A stretch of 64,000 nucleotides of DNA from positions 1,306,827 through 1,370,826 of the forward strand of contig SCFE01000011.1 of the NCBI GenBank assembly GCA_004352715.1, written 5' to 3'. The position numbers and the translations under genes are program-made. Origin of the DNA: Hofstenia miamia. Lineage: Eukaryota > Xenacoelomorpha > Acoela. A model generated the notes under the pieces. The model was not told the origin of the DNA, made no database searches, and was given only the letters and a program-made list of their open reading frames with translations. This document shows positions 46,747 through 58,189 of the stretch, in pieces. The number at the start of each line of letters is the position of its first letter. The stretch's first letter is position 1.

Positions 46747-47058
46747 ATGAGTGGCGAAATAAAAAAGATTTCAAATGAGCCTCTACGACGAAGCTTAACC
46801 AACCCGCCCAGTTTCGCCGATCGTCAATATAAAAAGGCGATGTCTGAAACAGAAGATGTTTTTGTTGATCTTTTGGAAGAAGCTCCTTCAAAAACTAATA
46901 TCAAGGAATTATCTGACTTTGGCCTTAATAAACGAAGAATTTCGTTTTTGGACAGCCCATCTCGTCTGCTCTCTCTAAAAACTGATAATCCAGTTATTAT
47001 TCAACAGTTGAAATTTACATTAGGTTGTAATATTACAATTTTTAACATGGTTTCTTAG
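46747..47058 (+). CDS. Hypothetical protein, possible first coding exon
   Basis: An ORF of 103 codons with protein-like composition: MSGEIKKISNEPLRRSLTNP, then ETEDVFVDLLEEAPSK, then DFGLNKRRISFLDSPSRLLS. It is hydrophilic, rich in Ser next to Arg (RRSL, RRISF, SPSR), and looks like a cytosolic regulatory N-terminus. It may end at its stop (47056-47058) or splice earlier; candidate GT sites after about 46995 are all weak. The reading at 48224-48371 has similar character and may belong to the same gene. No family recognised. Confidence 0.4.
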   Translation: MSGEIKKISNEPLRRSLTNPPSFADRQYKKAMSETEDVFVDLLEEAPSKTNIKELSDFGLNKRRISFLDSPSRLLSLKTDNPVIIQQLKFTLGCNITIFNMVS

Positions 47059-47529
47059 ATTGCAGGATTTTGAAGGACTTTGAAATATATAAAGAAATTT
47101 TTAATTATTTTAGTTTCAACTAATTCTCCAATTAGAATTCCATGCGATCCATAAGATAAAACATAATGTTTATATATGCTCTAGCACTAGAAAAAGGGCA
47201 ATAGGTGAAAATGACTGCTAAGCACTTTTTGTTTGCTTCAGTAAAGCACTAGCAGGTATATATACTTCCAATTATGTTTGTAATCTCATCGTATTTGCTA
47301 TTTGCAAACATTTGTTTCCATTATAAAGTTTTCGCATTTGAAACGTCAGATAAAAATTTATATTAAAGAGTACTCGCTGTTCTTGTGCTAAGGTTTCTCA
47401 ATGGATGCAAAACTTTGTTCCCTCTTCACGTGTTAGGCATCAAGTTGTGTCGATTTGCAGGAAATTTCCAATAAACAGTAAATTGCACTATATCCGTCTT
47501 ATAGTGGTATAAAAAGATGTCATCCATGT
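47059..47529. other. Non-coding DNA
   Basis: No motif or ORF of note. Confidence 0.35.
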
Positions 47530-47770
47530 AAGATGTCTTAAGGTACGTTTTCTAAACGTTTTATAAACTATCGTTTCTAAACGTTGCTGAATGACATCTA
47601 GTGTCCATCAAATGATGTTCCAAAACTTCTTCTAAACGTCTTCTAAACCATTTCCAAATGTCTTAAACCCATCTTCTACACCTGACATAAATGCCATTTA
47701 TAAACATCTTCTAGACGTCTTTTAAACTATTTCTAAACCATTTTATGATATGTTATAAGGCCTTCTAAAG
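47530..47770. repeat. Degenerate TTCTAAACGTCTT repeat
   Basis: Variants of TTCTAAACGT or CTTCTAAAC recur at least ten times at irregular spacing. Confidence 0.6.
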
Positions 47771-47807
47771 GTTTTATTGTTTATTGAGATGATGCTCAAC
47801 TTTCAGA

Positions 47808-48000
47808 TTAGAGGCCTGCAAATTTGAATCATTTCTTCGAATTGCATATCAACCAAGATTTTGAAAAATTTTGAACAATTCGATTCAAACCGATTTCGAA
47901 TATGAACAAAAATTCGAATATTCGAAAAAATATAGTTTCGAATTGAATATTGGATTCGATTCGATGGTTTCGAATATTCGCAGATTACTGCCTCAGATAG
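47808..48000. mobile_element. Possible small MITE rich in TTCGAATATTCG
   Basis: AGAGGCCTGCAAATTTGAAT on the left and a TTCGAATATTCGCAG ... CTGCCTC end on the right resemble decayed inverted termini. Several TTCGAAT/ATTCGAA palindromes lie inside. Borders uncertain. Confidence 0.35.
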
Positions 48001-48223
48001 AAACAAAAAATTCATGACGTGAACTCTCCCTATGATTTATGAATTTTTTTGCAATTCAAAATCACAACTAAAGAATAGATAGGAAAAGATTGTTGCTGAC
48101 TGTTCCTCCTCTATAAATAGTTCACGTTTACTATCTTCATTCACTATATGTGAATTTGTAAAATGCTTGATTGCAAGAAAATATATATGCACATAAAATC
48201 GAAATTACTTGAGTCCAAAGTAA

Positions 48224-48371
48224 ATGTTGAATAATAAGATTAAAAGAGACCGATTACGTTCTGATAGCATATGGTCCAGACAGACCATTGATGAAGATGG
48301 GGTTCGAGTGCGATTAGATACTTCTGCTAGTGTATGGTCTAGGAGAGGAAGTCTTTGTCATAATACAAAGC
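48224..48371 (+). CDS. Hypothetical protein, possible exon cut by a gap
   Basis: Open from about 48224 to the gap. Reads KRDRLRSDSIWSRQTIDEDG, then VRVRLDTSASVWSRRGSLCH. It is hydrophilic and Arg/Ser-rich like the ORF at 46747, so a shared gene is possible. AATAATAAG before ATTAAAAG could be an acceptor. The rest is hidden by the N run. No family recognised. Confidence 0.35.
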
Positions 48372-49371
48372 NNNNNNNNNNNNNNNNNNNNNNNNNNNNN
48401 NNNNNNNNNNNNNNNNNNNNNNNNNNNNNNNNNNNNNNNNNNNNNNNNNNNNNNNNNNNNNNNNNNNNNNNNNNNNNNNNNNNNNNNNNNNNNNNNNNNN
48501 NNNNNNNNNNNNNNNNNNNNNNNNNNNNNNNNNNNNNNNNNNNNNNNNNNNNNNNNNNNNNNNNNNNNNNNNNNNNNNNNNNNNNNNNNNNNNNNNNNNN
48601 NNNNNNNNNNNNNNNNNNNNNNNNNNNNNNNNNNNNNNNNNNNNNNNNNNNNNNNNNNNNNNNNNNNNNNNNNNNNNNNNNNNNNNNNNNNNNNNNNNNN
48701 NNNNNNNNNNNNNNNNNNNNNNNNNNNNNNNNNNNNNNNNNNNNNNNNNNNNNNNNNNNNNNNNNNNNNNNNNNNNNNNNNNNNNNNNNNNNNNNNNNNN
48801 NNNNNNNNNNNNNNNNNNNNNNNNNNNNNNNNNNNNNNNNNNNNNNNNNNNNNNNNNNNNNNNNNNNNNNNNNNNNNNNNNNNNNNNNNNNNNNNNNNNN
48901 NNNNNNNNNNNNNNNNNNNNNNNNNNNNNNNNNNNNNNNNNNNNNNNNNNNNNNNNNNNNNNNNNNNNNNNNNNNNNNNNNNNNNNNNNNNNNNNNNNNN
49001 NNNNNNNNNNNNNNNNNNNNNNNNNNNNNNNNNNNNNNNNNNNNNNNNNNNNNNNNNNNNNNNNNNNNNNNNNNNNNNNNNNNNNNNNNNNNNNNNNNNN
49101 NNNNNNNNNNNNNNNNNNNNNNNNNNNNNNNNNNNNNNNNNNNNNNNNNNNNNNNNNNNNNNNNNNNNNNNNNNNNNNNNNNNNNNNNNNNNNNNNNNNN
49201 NNNNNNNNNNNNNNNNNNNNNNNNNNNNNNNNNNNNNNNNNNNNNNNNNNNNNNNNNNNNNNNNNNNNNNNNNNNNNNNNNNNNNNNNNNNNNNNNNNNN
49301 NNNNNNNNNNNNNNNNNNNNNNNNNNNNNNNNNNNNNNNNNNNNNNNNNNNNNNNNNNNNNNNNNNNNNNN
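48372..49371. other. Assembly gap (1000 N)
   Basis: Exactly 1000 N, probably an arbitrary size. Confidence 0.98.
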
Positions 49372-49393
49372 AAAACTAGTAAAAGTACATGCA

Positions 49394-49508
49394 TGACGTC
49401 AGTAAAACACCCCCCGCCAATATCCACGACGCCTCAGGTCAAAGGCCACCCCTCTCGGCCAATCAGTGAAAAGTGTAACGAAATGGAACCCACCTCTCGA
49501 CCAATCAG
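49394..49508 (+). promoter_or_regulatory. Promoter-like cluster: CRE palindrome and two CCAAT boxes
   Basis: TGACGTCA (49394-49401) is a perfect cAMP-response-type element. CCAATCAG occurs at 49459-49466 and 49501-49508, each inside an imperfect 42-bp direct repeat (CCTCTCG.CCAATCAG....AAGTGTAAC). CCAATCAG matches the NF-Y consensus. The patch is markedly less AT-rich than its surroundings. A possible donor CGACAGGTAAAG lies at about 49723-49734. No downstream coding exon identified. Confidence 0.3.
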
Positions 49509-49509
49509 A

Positions 49510-50424
49510 AAAAAGTGTAACAAACGTCTGCCCAATCTATACTACTCCTACCTTCAAGCACATTGATGTACAATCTCACTAACGTAAAGCATTGCACAGA
49601 CAATCTGATCAATTATTTTTCCTTTTCTTGGCCATCATTTTTTACTTTGGTATGCAGTGCATTTATGTCTTCTCTGTGGCGATGGTATTCCAATCTTCAC
49701 AATTTATCTTTCTGTCAAATTTACGACAGGTAAAGCGTCTTAAGTGATAAGTTGATAAGAAATGACGATTCAGTAAAGAAGTAATTAATATAAAAGAAAG
49801 AAGAACAAAAAGCAGACAGAGAGATGAAGAAAAAAACGGAATAACGAAAAAACTTTTGTATTTTATGGATGCATTTCTATGTAATTAAGTATAATAGAAC
49901 ACAATTTTAATATAAAACTGTATCCGCTTTAAGGAAATTTAATAACTATGTTATTAGCTTACTCTATATTTTAGCAATTGCGAAAACCTTCTAAGCTTTC
50001 TGTGCATTACAGGGGTATCATTCTACATTCCAATATCGCTGTATTATAATAATCATTGTTGAAGAAGAACTAAATCCGATTGATGTCCTTAAGGAATATT
50101 TTCTGCTTAAATCTTAAAGGCATTCAAATCAAAATGAAAATCGACTTTTAGTCAATTAGCAATTTACACCCTTAGTTAGTGATATCATGGAAATTTTATT
50201 TTATAGGAAACCGATTTGAGAGTTTTTTCGGTTCTGGTGTGTCACTTTAGTAAGATTCACTAAAATTCTACTGGACTTAGTCTCATTCGTTATATTAGTT
50301 TACAAAGCCTTATTGCTTTATGCTTTCAGATAAGATACGATAAATCTGTAAGTGAGAGGATATTTGTCTCATATCACATCAGTACGAAATCGTCATTTAT
50401 TCAGCTCATCTGTTACTATTATAG
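49510..50424. other. Non-coding DNA, possibly 5' UTR or intron
   Basis: No ORF or repeat supported. Confidence 0.3.
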
Positions 50425-50515
50425 AGCTCGACGCCGATAATAAATTCATCGGCGACGGCGAAGTCAGCAAAATCCATCGGCGGCGGCGGCGCCGCCGGCG
50501 TATACCACGTATGCT
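50425..50515. repeat. CGG-rich hairpin-like repeat
   Basis: GAGCTCGACGCCGATAATAA, then CATCGGCGACGGCG, then CATCGGCGGCGGCGGCGCCG and CCGGCG: CGCCGAT/ATCGGCG inverted motifs around CGG runs. A related unit (CGCCGATGGAAATCATTGGC, then GGCGG) runs into the gap at 50779. Confidence 0.6.
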
Positions 50516-50739
50516 AAAAATGAATAAATTTGATTAAGAAATTGCCTGAATAGGCTTATACCGTATCTTACAGACCCACTCACAGAGTGCACATGCATGA
50601 AGCTACAGTTATGGTGTGTAAATAGGAATATATAAACCTAACATTTTTGTTTATATCAATTTTTTCAGTCAGTCACATCACTCTCATAACACTCTCATAA
50701 CAAAAGTCCTACTTAAATTAAATCATAATATGAACGTTG

Positions 50740-50951
50740 TACGCCGATGGAAATCATTGGCGGCGGCGGCGGCGGCGGNNNNNNNNNNNNNNNNNNNNNN
50801 NNNNNNNNNNNNNNNNNNNNNNNNNNNNNNNNNNNNNNNNNNNNNNNNNNNNNNNNNNNNNNNNNNNNNNNNNNNNNNNNNNNNNNNNNNNNNNNNNNNN
50901 NNNNNNNNNNNNNNNNNNNNNNNNNNNNNNNNNNNNNNNNNNNNNNNNNNN
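50740..50951. repeat. CGG repeat running into a gap (173 N from 50779)
   Basis: TACGCCGATGGAAATCATTG is followed by GCGGCGG repeats, then N to 50951, then ATATATAT. Confidence 0.85.
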
Positions 50952-51631
50952 ATATATATATTTTTAAAAATATTTTTTTAGAAAAGCATCGTTGGCAAAG
51001 ATTGATGATGTGTCACTCCATCTCAATAAGAATTTTTAATTAAATCGCTTAAGTGGAAAATTGTGCCTCTTATAGACAAGATATCTATCTCTACTAACGT
51101 TATTGGGGAAAACCATAGCTTGATATCTAGTCCTTTAAATTATCAGTAACGTTTAAAAACAATTAAAATGCACATTTCTCAATTAAAAATTTTTAATTGA
51201 AGAAATTTTAAAATTCAAGGAAATTTACTGAATTATTTATTTATATATTTATTTAGTGAAAGCACAGTTAAAAAACGAAAGATGATTTTGCAATATTTGC
51301 AACTGGTATTTTTAACAACTGCTCACATCCTTAGCAATTATTTAGTACATTGATTTCAGCATTGCAATGCCTAAGTCTTACCCCTAAATAAAAAAAATAT
51401 CTATTCAATTTTAAGTTTTCCAATTAAATGCATTTTGCACCACTTAGTTAACTAGTTAAGAAATCAAGTAATTTTTTAAGCAATTATTATCATCGATTAA
51501 ATTATATTATAGATGATGCTGCAGGTACTATCGCAAAAAACGTAAGTGTCTTTTTGTCTTGAACTTTAACAATTTCAATAAACACAGATAAATTCGTTCG
51601 CGCATATTACATATATATATATTTTTATATT

Positions 51632-51686
<55 letters not shown>

Positions 51687-51830
51687 TTAAATTATATATA
51701 TGATAAAGAATTTTATCAGAAATTAACAATATCATCCATAGTTATAAGTATTCTACCATTCCGAAGCCATATCATATTGAAATATATATGTATAATTCGG
51801 GGTACTTTAGAGTTACAACAAATTATGAAA
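50952..51830. other. Non-coding DNA with TA-rich tract at 51609-51700
   Basis: AT-rich. The TA tract is interrupted by TTTATATTTATATATATATAAA-like inverted stretches. Confidence 0.5.
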
Positions 51831-52495
51831 CTAACTCTAAATGAAATAATTTTTAAATTAAAGCTCTTTTCAATATGAAATGTGTGTTTATATTTGAACT
51901 AATTCACTATCAACATTTACCAAATACAACATTTCCTATCCATTTACAGATTTTAAAAACTACATCCATATTTATCTTAGATATGTATATTTCAGAATAT
52001 AAGACTGACATTCAGTTACCATGTAAAAAAATTAGTTTTTTAACTTTGATTGCAATTAATATTTCAACTATCCCAATATTTGGTGATAAGGTAGTGTACT
52101 AACTCTAAATGAAATAATTTTTAAAATATACGTATTTTATAGAAGAAATGTGTGTTTATATTTGAACTAATTCACTATCGACATTTACTAAATACAACAT
52201 TTCCTATCCATTTACAGATTTTAAAAACTACATCCATATTTATCTTAGATATGTATATTTCAGAATATAAGACTGACATTCAGTTACCATGTAGAAAAAA
52301 TTATATATATATTATATATATATTTGGTGATAAGGTAGTATACGAACTCTAAATTAAATAGTATTTAAAATATACGTATTTTATCAAGGAACAGTATGTT
52401 ATGATGTAAATAGTATATACTTGTATAAGTGATGTTAACATTTTGAAATTCCGTTAACCACTAGTTTGTTTTCATAGATCAAAGAAAAACGAATT
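51831..52495 (+). repeat. Dimeric 268-bp repeat, opposite orientation
   Basis: Reverse complement of the 34583-35178 arrangement: two units, then the unique arm ending near ATAGATCAAAGAAAAACGAA. In the second unit a 40-bp stretch is replaced by a TATATA-rich one near 52302-52322. Confidence 0.85.
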
Positions 52496-52997
52496 GAAAT
52501 GGCTTAACTTATTTAAGTATGCAAGATGCTGGACTAGTTTGAAAAGTTACTCAATGCAACAAAACGCCTTTCCACTAAAGGTTTTTGAAATTTTTCTTAT
52601 ATTCAAAAATCGTGAAGTGTTTCAAAGAAAAAACAATTTTATTAGACCTATTTTAAATAGAAACAAACTATTCTGTATATTTATGTAATGTTGTGCAATT
52701 TGCGAAACTCACAACAGTGCTTGTAAATAATCTACCTATTATAAATAACTAGTTTTCAATGATGCAATATTGCAAACCTGTAAAACCTCAAATTTAGAAA
52801 AATAATTTTAATTAAAAATATTCCTAACAAAAAATTAATCATCAGTACAAATTTTTCAAACAATTTTCATTAGACATATTTTATTAGAAACTGTACTGCA
52901 ATTACAAGTATTAATTTCTAATTATAATTAATTCTAAATCTCTAGCAATGATGGAGGTTTTACATTCTAATTGAACAATTCCAATGGATTTACTTCT

Positions 52998-53069
<72 letters not shown>

Positions 53070-54798
53070 GGTCTTTGTACACCTTCAATATTTATATCTC
53101 GCTCTGTGTACACTTTGCAAAAAAATCAAAAAAATTTTTTTCATTTATTTCTAGCTCGTGTGCTTTTTTATAATAATTATGTAAAAAAATGTTATTTCCA
53201 CGCTATTGTTCTAAACGCTGTTTAATCCGGACATTGTTTAATACAGACATCTAAGTAGTTTTCGAATATTTACACAATTAAATTTATATTATGTATTAAT
53301 AATGAAATGATTTAATCTGAAAACCATTATTTTCTCATATTTTTTATTTCTTGCCATCCACGCTCTCTAATCTGGATTAATTGAAGTCTAAAATTATGGT
53401 AAAACCTTAGCAAATATTAAGTTATATGATAGTATTGACAATTTATATTTTGCGATATAGCAAAAATTTTCGCTTAAGTAAGCAGGATTGATCATATTTA
53501 CAAACAATCTGTCTAAAGGTATATGCCAAAATGCTTCATATGTTGGGGTCTGTACAGATCTACTACGGAATAAGCAAATTTGCTTAATATTATCCCCAAT
53601 ACTAATCGACGCCTTTTTTTCTATTTCTCTACTTTTTGTTTAATCGATTATGTATTTTTCTAAAAGAAAAAATGTCTGCAAATAGATGATAATTTCAAAA
53701 AGATTTGAGCCACAAAACAGATAATTACAGTAATTAAATTACTATTGAAGCTCACTATGTCAAATATTTTCGAGTGATGGACTTCCATTTCATGTGTAGA
53801 CAAAATGCAAAATCATCCATACCCTGACTCAGCCAGCCATACCTACACTACTTAGACTTTTGGAGTTTTAAAGTATGAAAACCTTCTTTTTAAAACAGCT
53901 TTGCATCATATCAAGCTCTGCATTACTGTCTTTAAGATTATTAAATAAAATTCAATTTCTTTGATTATTTTAAAGAATTATTTTATTAGTAAAAACATTA
54001 AAGTCTTTAATGATACTGTAGTTTTCTTTAATTTCTTTGATTTATTTTGCTGAAAATTGAATTTTCTTTAATGTTTTTCAAGAAATTTCGACTAGGTTAA
54101 GTGGAGTCGTTATAATTGCACTTCAAATGTAGATGACGTGAAACTTTTGGATGACGTATTAAATAGTCTCACGAGTGTGTATTGACTAGTTAAATGATTA
54201 TTCATAAACTAGGGTCTGTCCCCTATGGGGTTTCGTCAAAATCTATGGGCTACAGGTTGCCAACAACAGGTTATGGGTTAGTTTTATAGGCTCAAATAAT
54301 TAAAACAAATTTTTTTGAAAAATTAATTTTCGAACATACTGGAAATTGATACATCAGAAAGTATTTGAGTCTCCAAGTTGTTTTACCAAATGCGTAAATT
54401 CAGGGAGAGACACCTTGCATTGTATCGCACAAAGAGTACATGTTCCACAAAATCAGCTGCTAGATGCGCTTTTTGAACTATGTGAACCTGCTTGTGGCAG
54501 CTGAAAACTCACTCAACCACCCCTTCAGAAGTTGGAGTTTTCATTAAAAATAGCTCCTTGAAAACTCTGACTATCATTCCGGGGATATCCTGTGTTCCCA
54601 TTGAAATTCATCAAAATTTTATTTTGCCCACTGTTAAGAAAGGAGGTCCAAAAAATTTGTTCTAGCTTTTTTCCAACCTCAAAAATTACAGTGTTTTTCC
54701 AACCGTCAAATACAATAACTAGCTTGGTTGTTTCCAGTTGTTTTTGTATATTTTCAAGACAATCTGAGTACAATTTGAAGACTTCTGGATGAAGAATA
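52496..54798. other. Non-coding DNA with (TA)n at 53001-53066
   Basis: AT-rich. TTTAATCCGGACATTGTTTA and CTCTAATCTGGATTAATTG at 53223-53385 may be eroded transposon ends. An ORF at 54773-54525 (minus) has no motif. Confidence 0.4.
53001..53066. repeat. (TA)n microsatellite
   Basis: About 66 bp of TA dinucleotides. Confidence 0.95.
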
Positions 54799-56909
54799 CA
54801 GTACTGGAAATATGTATTCGACTACTTTGCTATTTTGAATAGCAATGAACATTCATTGGATAGAGTGTACCTAAAATTATAACCAAGTTTTACTTTGATT
54901 GAGAAAAGAAAATCTGTATGTCTAATGTCATAAAATATGTAGAATAACAATTAGAAAACTTGTATTAGAAAAATGTATTCGGACACCTGAAAAAGTTTTA
55001 CCAAATGAACAAATCCGAAAAAAGAAAATTCAAAATAAGATACATAAATAAATAATTGATGCACTATAAACACTTAGCAACAAAATTCTCTCTTGTAATA
55101 TTTTGTAGGGTGTCCCTGTGAGTAAATAACAGCTTCAAGGCGATCAGGGATTGAAGCAAAAAGTCTTTCAATAAAGCTGTTGGGAATCGCATAAAATTTT
55201 ATTGCGCTCCACAGCTAGTCTTCAGTGTGAAGAGTATGTTGTCCAATTCGATATTTGACCTCTTTCCACAAATTTTCGATAATGTTAAGGTCTGGATATT
55301 GCCCAGGCCAGTCAGCAAGGACTTTGGCTTGGGGGCAATGATGTTTTTAGAAATGAAACTTCTGATTATATCCCTGACAGTACTTCGAGGTCGCTCTACA
55401 AGTTAGGCTATATTACGTTGACTCATCCCTTCTAAATTTTTGGAGATAATCAACTCATTAATAGCTAGAGATACGTAACCAAGCATCACACATGGCGAAG
55501 AAAGACTGTTATTAGACGTTTTCAATATAAACAAACTGAAAAAGGCTCAACCAATTAAAATTTTTATAGATTCTCTGATTTGGTTGAATTAGCTGAATAC
55601 ATTTTTCCAAGAAAGGATTAGCTAACTACAATCATTGTATACCAAGCGTCAAAAAATGGCCTAAGCGTTTGAACATAGATTTCTCACGATGCAATGAGAA
55701 AATGTGGCTAGTTTGTTATGTATGCAGATCCAATATATATGTACAACAGCGGTTTTGATGTGCGGCAAAATTCAATGATATTGTAAACCAGAAAAGCGTG
55801 GTAAATAATTGAATGTGACACTTTATTTTTAAATGATATCAATGCGACACAAGCGTGAAAAGCTTCAATTGCTTGTCAACCTCGGCAAAACTGACAAAGA
55901 AGTTTTGATGGAAAAAACAGGAAATATGGCCATACAGCGCAGGGGAGGTACCCTGGAAAGACAATCTGGAAGTGGCAGACCTCGGAACATTTTTGGGAAT
56001 GACCAGAAATCGCTCGTTGCAATGGCAATCAGAAATCCCTCAGCCTCTGCAAAGGACATTAAAAGAAATTTACTAGATCATCGCTCAGTGTCTGTAACAG
56101 AAAGAACCATACAGAGACGGTTGAGGGTCGCAGGCTACAAGAAGAAATCCTGATTTTACAACTGAGCATGTGAAGAAAAAACTACAATTTTGCAAACAAA
56201 TCCAAGGTTTCCTCTGGAAAATGTGTTCATCACAGATGAGTACTTATTTTACTTACATCGGAACACTATAAAATTGTGGTGTAAGTCTGGCAATATAGTG
56301 GGGAAAAGATGGCCACATTTTCACCTCATGTCATAGTTTGGAGTGCTGTATCCACCCAAGGATTCTACATGACATTTGTTAGAGGCAATGTTGATTCCAA
56401 TAAATATATAAATATTCTAGAGGACGTCATGCCATATGCTAATACAGTTTTTCTAAATGGATGGGTGTACTCCACTAAGACGGTGTGCGAGCGCATACTT
56501 CGTGAAAGTCAACAATGTGGATGTCAGACAATCACATTCAAAAGATTCAATGGCCACCAAATAATCCTGATCTCTCCCTTATTGAAAATTTGTGGTCCAT
56601 CAGCAAAATAGTTACTGAAAAAGACTCTCCATCGGATCTGGCAGAATTGAAGGTTTTGTTTTAATAGCTTCTGTAGTTGCTCAGATATTTGAATTATAAA
56701 ATTCCAGTTTTTGGCCATTTTTTGTCGCGTATTATAGCATTTCTCTTTGAGATTTAAAGTAAACAGTGATAATTATGTCTCCGCATTGATGAATTCCTCT
56801 TCCTGCAAACCCAAACCTAATTAAGAATTAACTATGACATTCTTGGAGTCCATTTCTTAGACATATTTATAACAAATCATGGGTGGCTGAATTATTTTTT
56901 CCAGTACTG
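54799..56909 (+). mobile_element. Composite Tc1-like element with TA flanks
   Basis: Inverted ends CAGTACTGGAAA (54799 on; complement from 56909), each preceded by TA, the Tc1/mariner target. On the plus strand the transposase starts near 55833 (MISMRHKREKLQLLVNLGKT). A Gly-rich GRPRN linker and a second HTH (SVTERTIQRRLRVAGYKKKS) follow. FITDEYLFYLHRN then carries the first Asp. Next come PHVIVWSAVSTQGFYMTFVR and, in another frame, WPPNNPDLSLIENLW with the final Glu. Stops and shifts after residue 106 and near 56460-56530 make it inactive. The left 0.65 kb holds a second, minus-strand remnant (54963-55612), so this is a nested or recombined structure longer than a normal 1.6-kb Tc1. Confidence 0.8.
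54963..55612 (-). pseudogene. Tc1-like transposase C-terminal remnant inside the composite
   Basis: On the minus strand: LADWPGQYPDLNIIENLWKE, then VKYRIGQHTLHTED, a stop, SFIERLFASIPDRLEAVIYS and QGHPTKYY. The PDLNIIENLW block holds the last catalytic acid. Outer motifs GAAAAATGTATTCGG (about 54967) and the complement of GAATACATTTTTCC (about 55600) form inverted ends. The N-terminal and middle portions are deleted. Confidence 0.75.
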
Positions 56910-57675
56910 TATCAGCCGAAATTTTAATGCCAGTCACCCATGAAACTGCTGGACCTTCATAGTAGTTAAGAGGAGTTGTGTGTGAGGATACACAGAAAGA
57001 TCGTAAACTGCAAAGTCACTTTGGAGGTGCCACCTGGTTATAGTCTTTTGACTACCGTCAAAAAAGTCAAAAAAGTTTTTTGACCATAGTCAAAAGACAA
57101 AATGTGTGGCACTCCCTTAAAGGATTGTCATTGTTCATATTGAACAAAAATAGTAAGACCATCAGTTCATTTGATATTATTTCTAATATAAACAGCAAAA
57201 GAGTGAGATTTAATGTTATAAGCAGTGCATTAAAAGGCTAAAAGGAGAACAATACATTATCATTCGGTTGAAATTTTTAAGGTATTTTATAATTTCATGC
57301 TTTTTTCAAAATTTCCCACTGTGTATACATAGGCTCTGCCTTCAAATCATACTTTTGGTTATTATAATTGAATACTTTAAAGTATAATACCAATAAATGT
57401 CATTACAGGATGGCACGCTGATTCGTCCACCATATATCGGGTTTGATTTCATTTTTTATTACTAATCACTAACTATTGACCAATATAGTTTTGGTATTTA
57501 TTAATAAATCTGAATAGGGGAGCTTCCTAAACGCAATCTTTCAGGAATTAAGTCTCTAATTCATAGATTGATATTAACTAATAAGAGTTAAAGCAATATA
57601 TTTATCTTAAATTATCTTCAATTACCTTTTTTAGATATATACCTAGTCATACAATTCAACATTTAAATATTTGCA

Positions 57676-57706
<31 letters not shown>

Positions 57707-58189
57707 CTAAAGATGAAGTTTAAGTTAAAGGCGTGTTTTTACCGCAAATGTTATTACAAATAAATTTGACACATTTAGGTTCTGCAAATTTCTTCAAATA
57801 TATCTATGCAAATAAATTTATTAAGTGTATGCAAACATTTGAAGCTAGAATTGTTGTTTACGGTTGAATTTTCACTTGTTAACGTATTGAATTTGGATCA
57901 CTTCCCTAAGTGGATAGGTTAATTGTTTTATCGTAAATTTCTTTTGTAAAACTCATAAGTAAACATTGCGAACCATTTAAGTTTTTTAATCGACAAGAGT
58001 AGCTGATCAAGTTCACGAATTCAGCTTTGAATTGCTCTCTTATTTGTAAGGTTATTTCCTATGAGTTGAATCATTTTTAGGTTTTTATTCTAATATTAAA
58101 TCTTTTTTCTGTTTTTCAGAATTAGTAAACTTCCATTTTCTAATTTTATTACATGTCGATGTCCACCTCTATAATCGTTCAGTCTAGAC
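56910..58189. other. Non-coding DNA with a small palindrome and (TA)n
   Basis: Holds the hairpin at 57022-57115 and (TA)n at 57677-57702. The stretch at about 58118-58160 (TTTTTCAG, then TTTTATTACATGTCGATGTC) faintly recalls the start of the late cholinesterase exon, but no reading follows. Confidence 0.4.
57022..57115. repeat. Short palindromic element
   Basis: GGAGGTGCCAC on the left and GTGGCACTCCC on the right enclose TAGTCTTTTGACTA and its complement-like TAGTCAAAAGAC, with GTCAAAAAAGTCAAAAAAGT in the centre. Most of its 94 bp can fold on itself. Confidence 0.7.

Noticed and set aside
58118-58165. Third copy of the late cholinesterase exon
   Set aside because: Similarity is limited to about 15 bases around TTATTACATGTCG and no esterase reading follows.
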